This document shows positions 32,257-39,945 of a stretch of 39,945 bases of DNA, in pieces. The position numbers and the translations under genes are program-made. Location of the stretch: the NCBI GenBank assembly GCA_023398615.1, contig JAEWSD010000072.1, forward strand, positions 1-39,945, in the 5' to 3' direction. The first letter of the stretch is position 1. Each line of letters starts with the position of its first letter. The notes under the pieces were generated by a model. It saw only the letters and a list, made by a program, of their open reading frames with translations, was not told where the DNA came from and did not search any database. The stretch is from Bacillota bacterium. GTDB taxonomy: Bacteria > Bacillota > Clostridia > Lachnospirales > Lachnospiraceae.

Positions 32257-33030
32257 TCAAGCCTGCTTCCTTCCGATACGGTTTGCCAAAAAAATGACCA
32301 AACCGGTAACGACCAGTAAAACCGTTGCCAGCGCGTTAATTTCAGGTGTCACACCGGTTTTTAATCTGGTATATATTTTAATCGGCAGGGTATTGACGGT
32401 TGGTCCCGTAACAAAAATACTGATAACGACATCATCAAAGGACATTGCAAAGGACAGCAGTACTCCAGAGAGGATGGCAGGCAGGATTGCCGGCAGTGTG
32501 ATGTCCCAGAACACACGGAATGCCGAAGCTCCCAAATCCCTTGCAGCCTCCTCCAGACTTTTATCCATTCCCGCAAGCCTTGCCCTTACCATCATGTAGA
32601 TATACGGGATGCAGAATGCGGTATGTGCTATTACCAGTGTCAGCATACCAAAAGGCAGGCGCATAAATGAAAATACGGCCAGAAAAACCATTCCCAGAAT
32701 GATCTCGGGTGTCATGATAGGAATCAACGACAGGTATGCAATGGTATCGTTTGCCTTATGTCTGGTCCGATGCATTCCCAGTGCACCCGCCGTGCCGATA
32801 ATAACCGCACCGGTACAGCACAGGAATGCCAGGATGAGACTGTTTGTCAATGCCTCCCTGATATCTCCGTCCCTTAGCAGCTCCCCGTACCACTTAAGGG
32901 AGATTCCGCTCCAGACAGAAGATATCTTGGATTCGTTAAATGAATAAATCACCGTTAGTACAATCGGTATGTAGGTAATTGCCGTTATCACACCGATATA
33001 GATCAGTGGCAGCTTTGTCCTGGGTCTCAA
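32257..33030 (-). CDS. potC: PotC-like ABC transporter permease
   Basis: A 257-residue inner-membrane permease with six predicted membrane segments. The ATPase-contact loop EEAARDLGASAFRVFWDITLP is the EAA motif of this family. It pairs with the PotB-like subunit. The start is TTG at 33030 behind GGAGGG and overlaps the potB stop by 4 bases (TTGA), a sign of translational coupling. Length is normal. Confidence 0.93.
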   Translation of the reverse strand: MRPRTKLPLIYIGVITAITYIPIVLTVIYSFNESKISSVWSGISLKWYGELLRDGDIREALTNSLILAFLCCTGAVIIGTAGALGMHRTRHKANDTIAYLSLIPIMTPEIILGMVFLAVFSFMRLPFGMLTLVIAHTAFCIPYIYMMVRARLAGMDKSLEEAARDLGASAFRVFWDITLPAILPAILSGVLLSFAMSFDDVVISIFVTGPTVNTLPIKIYTRLKTGVTPEINALATVLLVVTGLVIFLANRIGRKQA

Positions 33031-33893
33031 AATAATCCCTCCAGTTCGTCGGTTTTTGCAATTTTACGGTACATTCCTATAATCAGAGAGGTCAGTATCA
33101 TCAGGATAACCGATAAAGCCGCGGCAAAGGGCAGGTTTCTTCCCTTAGTGAGCTGTTCCTGAATCACACTTCCTACCAGTACAATTTTATTTCCGCCAAG
33201 GATGTCCGCAATGTAAAACAGGCCCATAGACGGGATAAACGTCAGCACTATACCCGAGAGTAAGCCCGGCAGGGTAAGCTTAAGTGTTACGGTAAGGAAT
33301 GCCTGCAGATGCCCTGCGCCAAGGTCTCTTGCCGCTTCCACCAGTGTCCAGTCCATCTTCTCGGCACTTGAGTATACGGCTAAAATCATAAATGGCAGTA
33401 AGGTATAGACCATTCCGAATATCACCGCAGGATAGGAATACAACAGTTTCAGCGGCTTATCCGTAAGGCCGGTTCCCATTAATATCTTATCCAGAATCCC
33501 GTTGCTTCTGAATACGATAATCCATCCGTTTAACCTGATTAAGGCACTCGTCCAAAAGGGGATCATGATCAGGAGCATCATTCTCTTCTTCCATTTATCT
33601 CGCAGCTTTGCCATAAAATATCCGTACGGATAACCCAGAGCCATAATACAAAGCGTCGAAATAAATGCCAGGATCAGGGATTCCTTAAAGGTATCAAGGT
33701 ACAACGGCTCCAATATTTTATTATAATTATCCAGAGTAAACCGGTTTACCGCTCCCCATATCTCCGCCCTTGTCATAAAGCTTAAAATGATCATGTAAAG
33801 GATGGGGAAAAATACGAACATGATACTGAATATGTATATGGGTGCGAGCAAAACCCAGGTTTGTCTGCCTTTGCGCTTTTTCTTATTGTCCAT
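33027..33893 (-). CDS. potB: PotB-like ABC transporter permease
   Basis: A 288-residue permease with a basic N-terminus (MDNKKKRKGRQ) and six membrane segments. The EAA loop reads VEAARDLGAGHLQAFLTVTLKLTLP. PSMGLFYIADILGG is typical of PotB. It overlaps the end of the ATPase gene by 11 bases and has GGTGG before its ATG. Confidence 0.93.
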   Translation of the reverse strand: MDNKKKRKGRQTWVLLAPIYIFSIMFVFFPILYMIILSFMTRAEIWGAVNRFTLDNYNKILEPLYLDTFKESLILAFISTLCIMALGYPYGYFMAKLRDKWKKRMMLLIMIPFWTSALIRLNGWIIVFRSNGILDKILMGTGLTDKPLKLLYSYPAVIFGMVYTLLPFMILAVYSSAEKMDWTLVEAARDLGAGHLQAFLTVTLKLTLPGLLSGIVLTFIPSMGLFYIADILGGNKIVLVGSVIQEQLTKGRNLPFAAALSVILMILTSLIIGMYRKIAKTDELEGLF

Positions 33894-34863
33894 CGTTTTC
33901 CACCAAAACGGCCGCTTCCTGCTTCCAGCCTATCATAATTGCTTCCCCGACCGTCAGATCATAGTCGATTCCATACCTGCTTGCGGTAATAACCTGTCCG
34001 TCCTCCATCTTAAAGATGATACGGAGCTGGCCGCCGGCAAAGGATTTCTCGGTTACCACGGCAGGGATACGGCATTCCTCTTCCTGATTCAGCAATACAT
34101 TCTCAGCCCTGACCGCATAGGTCCTGCCTTCCTTATTCACTATATTCGCATTCCCCACAAAGCTGGCCACATAACTGGTTTCAGGCCGGTAATAGATCTC
34201 ATTCGGCGTACCGGTTTGCTCAAATACGCCCCGGTTCATCACTGCAATCCTGTCGGACATATTAATTGCCTCCTCCTGGTCATGGGTTATATAAATGAAG
34301 GTAATGCCAAGCTGCTTCTGCAGCCTTTTCAGTTCCAGCTGCATCTGGCGTCTCAACTTTAAGTCCAGCGCGCCGAGCGGTTCGTCGAGCAGCAGTACCT
34401 TGGGATGGTTTATAACCGCCCTGGCGATAGCTACCCTCTGTTTCTGGCCTCCGCTCAGTTCTTCCGGCTTCCTTTTTTCATAACCTTCCAGCTGAACCAG
34501 CCGAAGCATTTCCCTTACTCTTTCCTTTATTTCTGATTTCGGGCATTTCCTCAGCTTTAATCCATACCCGATATTCTCGGCTACATTCATATGCGGAAAT
34601 AAGGCATAATTTTGAAATACGGTATTCACATCCCTCTTATCGGGCTCCTTATCCGTAATAACCTCCTGATTTAACAGCACACTTCCGCCGTCGGGTTCCT
34701 CCAGCCCGGCAATGATACGCAGCAAAGTGGTTTTTCCGCACCCGGAAGAACCCAAGAGGGTAATGAATTCCCCCTTTTTAATGTCCAGATTAATCCCCTT
34801 TAGTACCTCCACACTGCCAAAGCTTTTCTTAATATTTTGCAGTTGTAAAATTGCTTCACTCAT
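33883..34863 (-). CDS. potA: PotA-like ABC transporter ATP-binding protein
   Basis: A 326-residue ATPase. Walker A is GSSGCGKTT, Q-loop FQNYALFPHM, signature LSGGQKQR, Walker B LLLDEPLGALD, switch His in ITHDQEEA. The C-terminal ~90 residues form a shortened TOBE-like regulatory domain, so the protein is some 40-50 residues shorter than E. coli PotA. It drives import by the PotB/PotC-like permeases. It lies 27 bases after the C39-like gene. Confidence 0.95.
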   Translation of the reverse strand: MSEAILQLQNIKKSFGSVEVLKGINLDIKKGEFITLLGSSGCGKTTLLRIIAGLEEPDGGSVLLNQEVITDKEPDKRDVNTVFQNYALFPHMNVAENIGYGLKLRKCPKSEIKERVREMLRLVQLEGYEKRKPEELSGGQKQRVAIARAVINHPKVLLLDEPLGALDLKLRRQMQLELKRLQKQLGITFIYITHDQEEAINMSDRIAVMNRGVFEQTGTPNEIYYRPETSYVASFVGNANIVNKEGRTYAVRAENVLLNQEEECRIPAVVTEKSFAGGQLRIIFKMEDGQVITASRYGIDYDLTVGEAIMIGWKQEAAVLVENDGQ

Positions 34864-34890
34864 TGGCTTTTATCTCACTCCGCATTCCCG

Positions 34891-35508
34891 TTATATAAAG
34901 TATTCGATGGTGTCCATTGTAAGTCTTGTTTCTTTATTATAAATCAGGACGCATTCGCGCTCCTCTTTTCTTCCTAATGCATAGTGCGTCCTTCCGGTAT
35001 CATTCATCATCCCGTGCAGTACCCTGCGGTTCATTTTCTTCGGTTCGCCGTAAATGATCTCCACCCCTTTTCTGTCAAACGGCCTTTGCCTGTAGTAAGG
35101 GTCAAATAAATATACATATTCGTCGTCTATATCCGTTAACAGTACATAATGCCAGCAGCCTAACATCACCTTGGCAACCACCACGCCCTTTTGCTGGAGG
35201 CAGGAGGCGATCCTGGCATTCTGTCCGATATAGACTTCTTCCCCGGATATGGTTTCGCACAGGATCGGAAACTTGCGAACTTTTCCGAAATGGTTCAGCC
35301 AGTTTGCCAGAAAGTACATTGCCATATCCGAGGTCCCCCTTTTATGGGCTTCCCCTTTATTGTTATAGCCGTCCAGGCAATACTGCATGATCATCTTTGC
35401 AATGTCGGGGGGAATTTCCTCCCGTTTAAACAGATAGCTGATGGCATTCAGCATGGTGGTAGGACCGCAGTCATATTCGGTTGCCTGATAATTCAATGGA
35501 TTTTTCAT
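34891..35508 (-). CDS. C39-like cysteine hydrolase
   Basis: A 205-residue protein without signal peptide or membrane segment. The N-terminal NYQATEYDCGPTT places Cys14 as nucleophile; His120 (GCWHYVLL) and Asp136 (LFDPYYR) complete a papain-like triad as in peptidase C39-type domains. Unlike bacteriocin-exporter peptidases it is a stand-alone domain. It is the second gene of the operon, 16 bases after the M20 gene and 27 before the PotA-like gene. It may hydrolyse or transfer an amide/peptide of the imported compound in the cytosol. GGAGG precedes the ATG. Confidence 0.82.
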   Translation of the reverse strand: MKNPLNYQATEYDCGPTTMLNAISYLFKREEIPPDIAKMIMQYCLDGYNNKGEAHKRGTSDMAMYFLANWLNHFGKVRKFPILCETISGEEVYIGQNARIASCLQQKGVVVAKVMLGCWHYVLLTDIDDEYVYLFDPYYRQRPFDRKGVEIIYGEPKKMNRRVLHGMMNDTGRTHYALGRKEERECVLIYNKETRLTMDTIEYFI

Positions 35509-35524
35509 AATACCTCCGGTTGTA

Positions 35525-36637
35525 TCAAAGCCGACTGGTCATAAGTTTAAGAAGGATATTGGTGCATTTGACAAGCTCCTTTATATCGCTGTACTCTTCC
35601 GCGGAATGTACCTGGTTCATGCCGCTGGCGAGTACGATCCCACGGATACCGTGTTTCAGGAAATTATTATTGTCACTGCCCCCGAAGGTTGCCGTCAGTT
35701 CCGTCTCATAGCCCAGTTCTCCGCATGCGTTCAGGAATCTTTTTACGACAGGCTCCGTTTGTCCGACCCTGTAGGCTGCGGCGTCAACCTTCGATATAAA
35801 GGCAATATCACCCCTATATTTAATAGCTGTTTTCTCAAACCTGTCTTTGATATTTTTTATCCGAAGTTCGGCTTCCTGCTGACTGTAGCTCCTGATCTCT
35901 CCTTTTATGACAACACGTTCGGATACGATATTCGTTGCCGTACCTCCGGATATCAGGCCAATATTAACCGTGGTGTCTTCATCTATCCTGCCCTGTTTTA
36001 TTCCTGTGATTGCTTCTGCGGCTATGGCTATGGCGTTCACGCCGTCTTCCGGATTAAAACCGGCATGGGCAGCCCTTCCCGTTACCCTTATTTCAAAAGT
36101 GATGATCGCAGGTGCCTTAAGCGCCGCAGTACCGACCTTCCCGCTCAGGTCCAGAACGTATCCTTCCCCGGCTTTCACCTTTGTAAAGTCAAATACATCG
36201 GTTCCCTTGATATATACTTCCTCCGCGACAGGAAACAGCATCTCGATGTCCCGGTGTAAAAGAGAATTCTCTTCCAATACCTTAAGTGCTTCCAGGATTG
36301 CGGCGATGCCCGATACGTCATCCGCCCCAAGAATGGTTCCCGCACTTATGATTCTGCCGTCTTCCTTTACGATTGCCCTTTTGCCTGTTCCCGGTTCCAC
36401 CGTATCCATATGTGCCGAAAAAAGCAGCGGCGTTCCCGGCAATGTTCCTTTCTTCCTTGCATAGACATTGCCTGCATTCCCGTTATATCGCTCCCCCGCC
36501 TTATCCTCATGAACCTCCAGGCCAAGCTCTGTCAGCTTCCTCTTTAACGTATCCGCCATCTCTCGTTCCCGGAAGGATACCGAATCGATGGAGACCAGTT
36601 CACAGAATTCCTTAAGCAGCCGCTCTTCATTTACCAT
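35525..36637 (-). CDS. M20 family metallopeptidase (PepT-like)
   Basis: A 370-residue cytosolic zinc hydrolase. The metal ligands are His76 (SAHMDTV, with Asp78), Asp106 (GADDVSG), Glu139/Glu140 (AEEV) and a C-terminal His (QVHSAEEY). The insert from ~175 to 285 is the dimerisation domain (GRAAHAGFNPEDGVNAI). The pattern fits the peptidase-T-like subgroup of M20, whose members cleave small peptides or N-acyl amino acids. First gene of the transporter operon; AAAGGG stands before the ATG. Together with the C39-like enzyme it suggests that the imported substrate has an amide bond. Confidence 0.9.
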   Translation of the reverse strand: MVNEERLLKEFCELVSIDSVSFREREMADTLKRKLTELGLEVHEDKAGERYNGNAGNVYARKKGTLPGTPLLFSAHMDTVEPGTGKRAIVKEDGRIISAGTILGADDVSGIAAILEALKVLEENSLLHRDIEMLFPVAEEVYIKGTDVFDFTKVKAGEGYVLDLSGKVGTAALKAPAIITFEIRVTGRAAHAGFNPEDGVNAIAIAAEAITGIKQGRIDEDTTVNIGLISGGTATNIVSERVVIKGEIRSYSQQEAELRIKNIKDRFEKTAIKYRGDIAFISKVDAAAYRVGQTEPVVKRFLNACGELGYETELTATFGGSDNNNFLKHGIRGIVLASGMNQVHSAEEYSDIKELVKCTNILLKLMTSRL

Positions 36638-36692
36638 GATGCCCTTTCCACAACCTTCCTGTATTTCCTATTGTTATAATATGATTTATGAC

Positions 36693-36721
36693 ATAATACA
36701 CTTTTATTGATATACGGTCAA
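36693..36721 (-). promoter_or_regulatory. Promoter of the M20-C39-Pot operon
   Basis: Minus strand TTGACC (36716-36721), 17 bases, TATTAT (36693-36698), about 55 bases upstream of the M20 start codon. Confidence 0.8.
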
Positions 36722-36790
36722 GTATATTTATAAATATTTTATTCCTGTCTATATTTTATTTCCGATATTAGTATCTATGATTTACATTTC

Positions 36791-36835
36791 AAAAAAGAGC
36801 CTGCCAAATCGGATATAATGGCATAGCTCTCTTTT
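36791..36835 (-). terminator. Terminator of the hyd operon
   Basis: On the minus strand AAGAGAGC..TGCCA pairs with TGGCA..GCTCTT and is followed by a T run. It lies about 75 bases after the hydF stop and directly ahead of the next operon's promoter. Confidence 0.8.
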
Positions 36836-36908
36836 GATGTTAGTATTTAAGTGGCTTTTGACACTCTGATCTTTATTCGCAAAACAGCAGCTTTGAACAG
36901 CTCCGGAA

Positions 36909-38102
36909 TCAGCAATAGATAATTTTATCTAATATTCCGCTCAGGTATGCAATCACTACCCCATAATTGGACATCGGCACTCCCTGGGAACGGGCAAGTT
37001 CAATGCGGTTTACAACATATTTGCGATTGAACATGCAGGCACCGCATTGTATTACAAGATCATATTTCGTGAGATCCTTCGGGAAGTCGGAACCGCTTAC
37101 CACATCTATGGCCAGGCCCTCGCCTATCCTTTTCCGCAGCATCCTCGGAAGCTTTTCCCTTCCGATATCCTCCTTTAGGGGAGCATGCGTACAGGCCTCG
37201 GCTATCAGCACCCTGGAATTCTCATTTAAACGCTCCAGTACCTCGGCGCTCTTTGCATAGTAACGGATATCCCCTTTATACCCGGCAAACAGAACGGAAA
37301 AGGAGGTCAGCATACTTTCTTCCGGCTTCTGATCATAGACCGTTTTAAACACCTGCGAATCCGTTATGATCAGCTTCGGCGGTCCGGAAAGGCTTTCCAG
37401 CGCCTGTGTATACTTATCGGTCGTGCAGCTTAATACGATACATTTCTTATCCAGCAGTTCCCTTAACGTCTGCACCTGCGGCAGAATCAAACGCCCCTTC
37501 GGCGCCTGGATATCCTGAGGCATAACCAGCAGAACCGTATCGCCTTCCCCGACAAGGTCCTTTGTGATGCTCTCCGCGTCATAATCCTCCGGAAGCTTGC
37601 GGATGATCTCCTCTCGGATTTTATTGACTCCTGTTTTTTCCCTGGCACTGACATAAATCGGTTTTTCTCCGCATTCCTTTATGAACTTATCCGCAATCTC
37701 ATCCGCATTCGATATCATGTCTGTTTTATTAATAATAACGATATAAGGTGTATTCCGTTCCTTAAACCGCTTCACCCATTCCAGCTCCTCACGGATATCT
37801 TCCTCACAACAGACAATAAGCGCGATATCGGTCTTCAGCATGGCTGTTTTCGTTTTCTCCACACGCATCCTGCCTAATTCTCCCACATCATCAAAGCCTG
37901 CGGTATCAATCAATACGCAGGGACCAAGTCCGTATATTTCCATTGTTTTGTAGACAGGATCGGTTGTTGTTCCGGCCACTTCTGAAACCAGGGCGGTATT
38001 ATGCCCCGTAATGGCATTAATCAAGGTGGATTTTCCGCTGTTCCGTTTTCCGAAGATTCCAATGTGCAGTTGATTGGCACGGGGGGTATCATGTAAGCTC
38101 AT
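36909..38102 (-). CDS. hydF: [FeFe] hydrogenase H-cluster maturation GTPase HydF
   Basis: Scaffold and GTPase on which the two-iron subcluster of [FeFe] hydrogenase is assembled before transfer to the apoenzyme. The 397-residue protein has an N-terminal Era-like GTPase domain (GKRNSGKST with G18-S25; DTAGFDD; NKTD), a middle dimerisation domain, and a C-terminal cluster-binding domain with ACTHAP and CGAC supplying the C-x-H and C-x-x-C ligands. AGAGG precedes the ATG. It follows hydG after 69 bases and closes the operon. Confidence 0.97.
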   Translation of the reverse strand: MSLHDTPRANQLHIGIFGKRNSGKSTLINAITGHNTALVSEVAGTTTDPVYKTMEIYGLGPCVLIDTAGFDDVGELGRMRVEKTKTAMLKTDIALIVCCEEDIREELEWVKRFKERNTPYIVIINKTDMISNADEIADKFIKECGEKPIYVSAREKTGVNKIREEIIRKLPEDYDAESITKDLVGEGDTVLLVMPQDIQAPKGRLILPQVQTLRELLDKKCIVLSCTTDKYTQALESLSGPPKLIITDSQVFKTVYDQKPEESMLTSFSVLFAGYKGDIRYYAKSAEVLERLNENSRVLIAEACTHAPLKEDIGREKLPRMLRKRIGEGLAIDVVSGSDFPKDLTKYDLVIQCGACMFNRKYVVNRIELARSQGVPMSNYGVVIAYLSGILDKIIYC

Positions 38103-38171
38103 AGTAACCTCTTTTCTGCATATTCAACTTGCCTGCAAGTTTCATGCTGTGCTGAATTATAGTTGCTTTGT

Positions 38172-39590
38172 TTAAAATCTGAAATCTCTTTTTCCTTCAT
38201 GCAATTCGCTTAAATGCTCTTTCGCTATCGCTTTCACTTTCTCATTGGTGATATTCTCAACCTCTTCCAGTATCAATGCTTCTCCGGCTTTCTTTGTATC
38301 CGGATCGGCATAATCCTCAAGATATTCCTTTAATGTCATCAAGGCATTCGGCAAACAGCAGTTTGCAATCTGGCCTGACTTGACAAGCGACATAAAGCGG
38401 TCTCCGGTTCTTCCTTCCCTGTAGCATGCGGTACAAAAGCTGGGAATATAACCAAGCTTTAAAAGCCAGTTCACTACCTGATACAGAGGGCGCTTATCCT
38501 CTACATCAAACTGTGCGGAATTATCCTCCTCCGGTTCCGGCTCCGCATATCCGCCGATACTTGTCTTTGAACCGCCGCTTATCTGGCTCACACCCAGACG
38601 CAGCACTTTTTCCCTGGTTTTCTGGGATTCCCGGGTAGATATAATCATTCCGGTATAAGGAACCGCAACACGGACGACGGCAACTATCTTTTCAAATATT
38701 TCATCCGAAACCGCATTTTTAAAATCCTCCGGGTCGATATCATCGGCCGGCCGGATTCTCGGGACACTTATGGTATGGGGACCTACTCCTTTCGCTGCCT
38801 CAAGATGTTCCGCATGCATAAGCAGGCCGACGAAATCATACCGGTACATGTTTAATCCGAACAATACACCGATCCCCACATCATCGATTCCGCCTTCCAT
38901 CGCCCGGTCCATTGCTTCCGTATGGTATGCGTAGTCATGCTTCGGCCCGGTCGGATGCAATTCTTCATAGTTCTTTCTGTGATAAGTCTCCTGGAACAGA
39001 ATATAGGTTCCGATCCCCGCTTCCTTTAACTTATGGTAATTTTCCACCGTAGTTGCCGCGATATTGACGTTGACACGGCGGATCGCACCGTTTTTATGCT
39101 TTATGGAATATATCGTTTTTATGCTGTCAAGTATATATTCAATCGGATTATTTACCGGGTCCTCCCCGGTTTCCAGCGCAAGCCTCTTATGTCCCATGTC
39201 CTGGAGAGCTATTACCTCTCTGCGAATTTCTTCCTGCGTAAGCTTTTTCCTTGTAATATGCTTATTCCTGAAATGATACGGACAGTAGACACAGCCGTTT
39301 ATACAATAGTTGGACAGATAAAGCGGTGCAAACATGACGATCCGGTTGCCGTAAAACTTCTGCTTAATCTTCATAGCCAGCCGGAATATTCTTTGATTCT
39401 CCTCCTTAAGGTCACACTCCAGCAGGACCGCCGCCTCACGATGGGAGATTCCTTTCATTTCACCGGCTTTTCTGATGATACCGTCAATCAGTTCACGGTT
39501 GCTCTTATTACGTCTGGCGTAATCCAGCGTATCCAATATCTCCTCATCATTAATAAACTCATCTGCATTTCCCGATTTTGCATCATACAT
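38172..39590 (-). CDS. hydG: [FeFe] hydrogenase H-cluster radical SAM maturase HydG
   Basis: Radical SAM tyrosine lyase that makes the CO and CN ligands of the H-cluster. The SAM-cluster motif CINGCVYC gives Cys96, Cys100 and Cys103 (C-x3-C-x2-C). The C-terminal second cluster motif is CTACYREGRTGDRFM with a later Cys in NCCLPNA. The 472-residue length is normal. ATG at 39590 is chosen with AAAGGA 11 bases away; a GTG at 39599 would be only two bases from that site. It lies 16-25 bases behind hydE. Confidence 0.97.
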   Translation of the reverse strand: MYDAKSGNADEFINDEEILDTLDYARRNKSNRELIDGIIRKAGEMKGISHREAAVLLECDLKEENQRIFRLAMKIKQKFYGNRIVMFAPLYLSNYCINGCVYCPYHFRNKHITRKKLTQEEIRREVIALQDMGHKRLALETGEDPVNNPIEYILDSIKTIYSIKHKNGAIRRVNVNIAATTVENYHKLKEAGIGTYILFQETYHRKNYEELHPTGPKHDYAYHTEAMDRAMEGGIDDVGIGVLFGLNMYRYDFVGLLMHAEHLEAAKGVGPHTISVPRIRPADDIDPEDFKNAVSDEIFEKIVAVVRVAVPYTGMIISTRESQKTREKVLRLGVSQISGGSKTSIGGYAEPEPEEDNSAQFDVEDKRPLYQVVNWLLKLGYIPSFCTACYREGRTGDRFMSLVKSGQIANCCLPNALMTLKEYLEDYADPDTKKAGEALILEEVENITNEKVKAIAKEHLSELHEGKRDFRF

Positions 39591-39615
39591 TTTAAACACT
39601 ATCCTTTCTTAATTC

Positions 39616-39945
39616 TTAATCTGATAAGCTGACTTGTGTTAACGGTTTATAATCGCCCCGGTCGGTAACGATTTCATAACCGATATTCTTCATCCGGTTC
39701 TGCAGGCAAACCCTGCATTCCGCTGCCTCATCCCCGGTACAGATCTTGTTATCATACAGCTCATACTTTTTACGGACCTTCACAGGGGAAAGGTTCGGCA
39801 TCACAACATTGGCACCGAATAGAACCCCGTTCTCCCGTCCTAACGGATGAATGGTGCCAAGCGCCGTAGTCGCAGGAATCAAAGCATTCGGTATCATCAG
39901 CCTGAGAACACCGATCAGAAACAGCGTCAGTTCGTAGGAACCCCG
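39616..39945 (-). CDS. hydE: [FeFe] hydrogenase maturase HydE, C-terminal part
   Basis: The last 109 residues of a protein that continues beyond the window. ELTLFLIGVLRLMIPNAL and PATTALGTIHPLGRENG followed by VMPNLSP match the C-terminal barrel strands of the radical SAM enzyme HydE; the trailing ICTGDEAAECRVCLQNRM has three cysteines as often seen at the HydE end. HydE works with HydG on the two-iron subcluster, likely acting on the HydG product. The catalytic CxxxCxxC part is not visible here. Confidence 0.92.
   Translation of the reverse strand, partial: RGSYELTLFLIGVLRLMIPNALIPATTALGTIHPLGRENGVLFGANVVMPNLSPVKVRKKYELYDNKICTGDEAAECRVCLQNRMKNIGYEIVTDRGDYKPLTQVSLSD

Noticed and set aside
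35606..36259. 217-codon open frame on the plus strand
   Set aside because: Antisense to the M20 peptidase gene; no ribosome site or domain.
39033..39632. 199-codon open frame on the plus strand
   Set aside because: Antisense to hydG, which carries the radical SAM cysteines.
36909..39945. Search for a hydrogenase structural gene beside hydEGF
   Set aside because: None is in the window; maturases are often encoded apart from the hydrogenase, so this is not unusual.

Overview
The window reads as chromosomal DNA of an anaerobic Firmicute, most likely Lachnospiraceae (Clostridium cluster XIVa). The pointers are a tyrosine T-box leader, strong consensus sigma-A promoters, an NdpA-type nucleoid protein, an SleB-domain secreted protein, [FeFe]-hydrogenase maturases (HydE/G/F) and a LacI-type sensor fused to GGDEF. 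The genus cannot be fixed from the sequence alone. Almost every gene is on the minus strand. The exceptions are an Rrf2 regulator and a DeoR regulator followed by an ABC ATPase.

Layout. 1-2.1 kb: tRNA-Met (cut by the window edge) and tRNA-Val behind a consensus promoter, then tyrS with its T-box leader. 2.1-9.3 kb: cytidine deaminase, a lipoprotein alpha/beta hydrolase, a LacI-like/GGDEF protein, a Nudix hydrolase, an Rrf2 regulator, a lipoprotein of unknown function and a CPBP membrane protease. 9.4-14.1 kb: a PadR/DUF2812 pair with a visible PadR operator, NdpA, a HAD hydrolase, an unrecognised 115-residue protein and an SleB-domain secreted protein. 14.5-18.2 kb: the complete dTDP-L-rhamnose set, transcribed rfbA-rfbC-rfbD-rfbB.

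18.5-28.1 kb: a nine-gene operon that looks like import and breakdown of an unidentified sugar or sugar conjugate. It encodes an M24 hydrolase, a ribose-type ABC importer (binding lipoprotein, double ATPase, two permeases), an FGGY kinase, an HpcH/HpaI aldolase, a D-2-hydroxyacid dehydrogenase and a cupin. It starts from a perfect TTGACA-17-TATAAT promoter and ends in a strong terminator. Divergent from it (28.5-30.9 kb) are a DeoR regulator and an orphan, catalytically degenerate double-NBD ATPase. Between the two lies an array of five decamers phased at exactly 10 bp. This regulator/ATPase part is visibly more AT-rich than its surroundings.

31.1-36.6 kb: an operon of an M20 peptidase, a C39-like cysteine hydrolase and a PotABCD-type ABC importer. 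The binding protein appears to have lost the residues that hold polyamines. 36.9-39.9 kb: hydE (partial), hydG and hydF, the maturases that build the hydrogenase H-cluster; no hydrogenase structural gene is in the window.

The intergenic DNA holds small non-coding mobile-looking elements. A 155-bp element with 14-bp terminal inverted repeats and a perfect 7-bp target duplication lies inside the rfb operon. A 32-bp relative with the same end and an 8-bp duplication lies 1.1 kb away. A hairpin insert with a 12-bp duplication has copied a promoter -10 box. The unidentified-sugar locus, the non-polyamine Pot operon and this element family are the best candidates for new biology.
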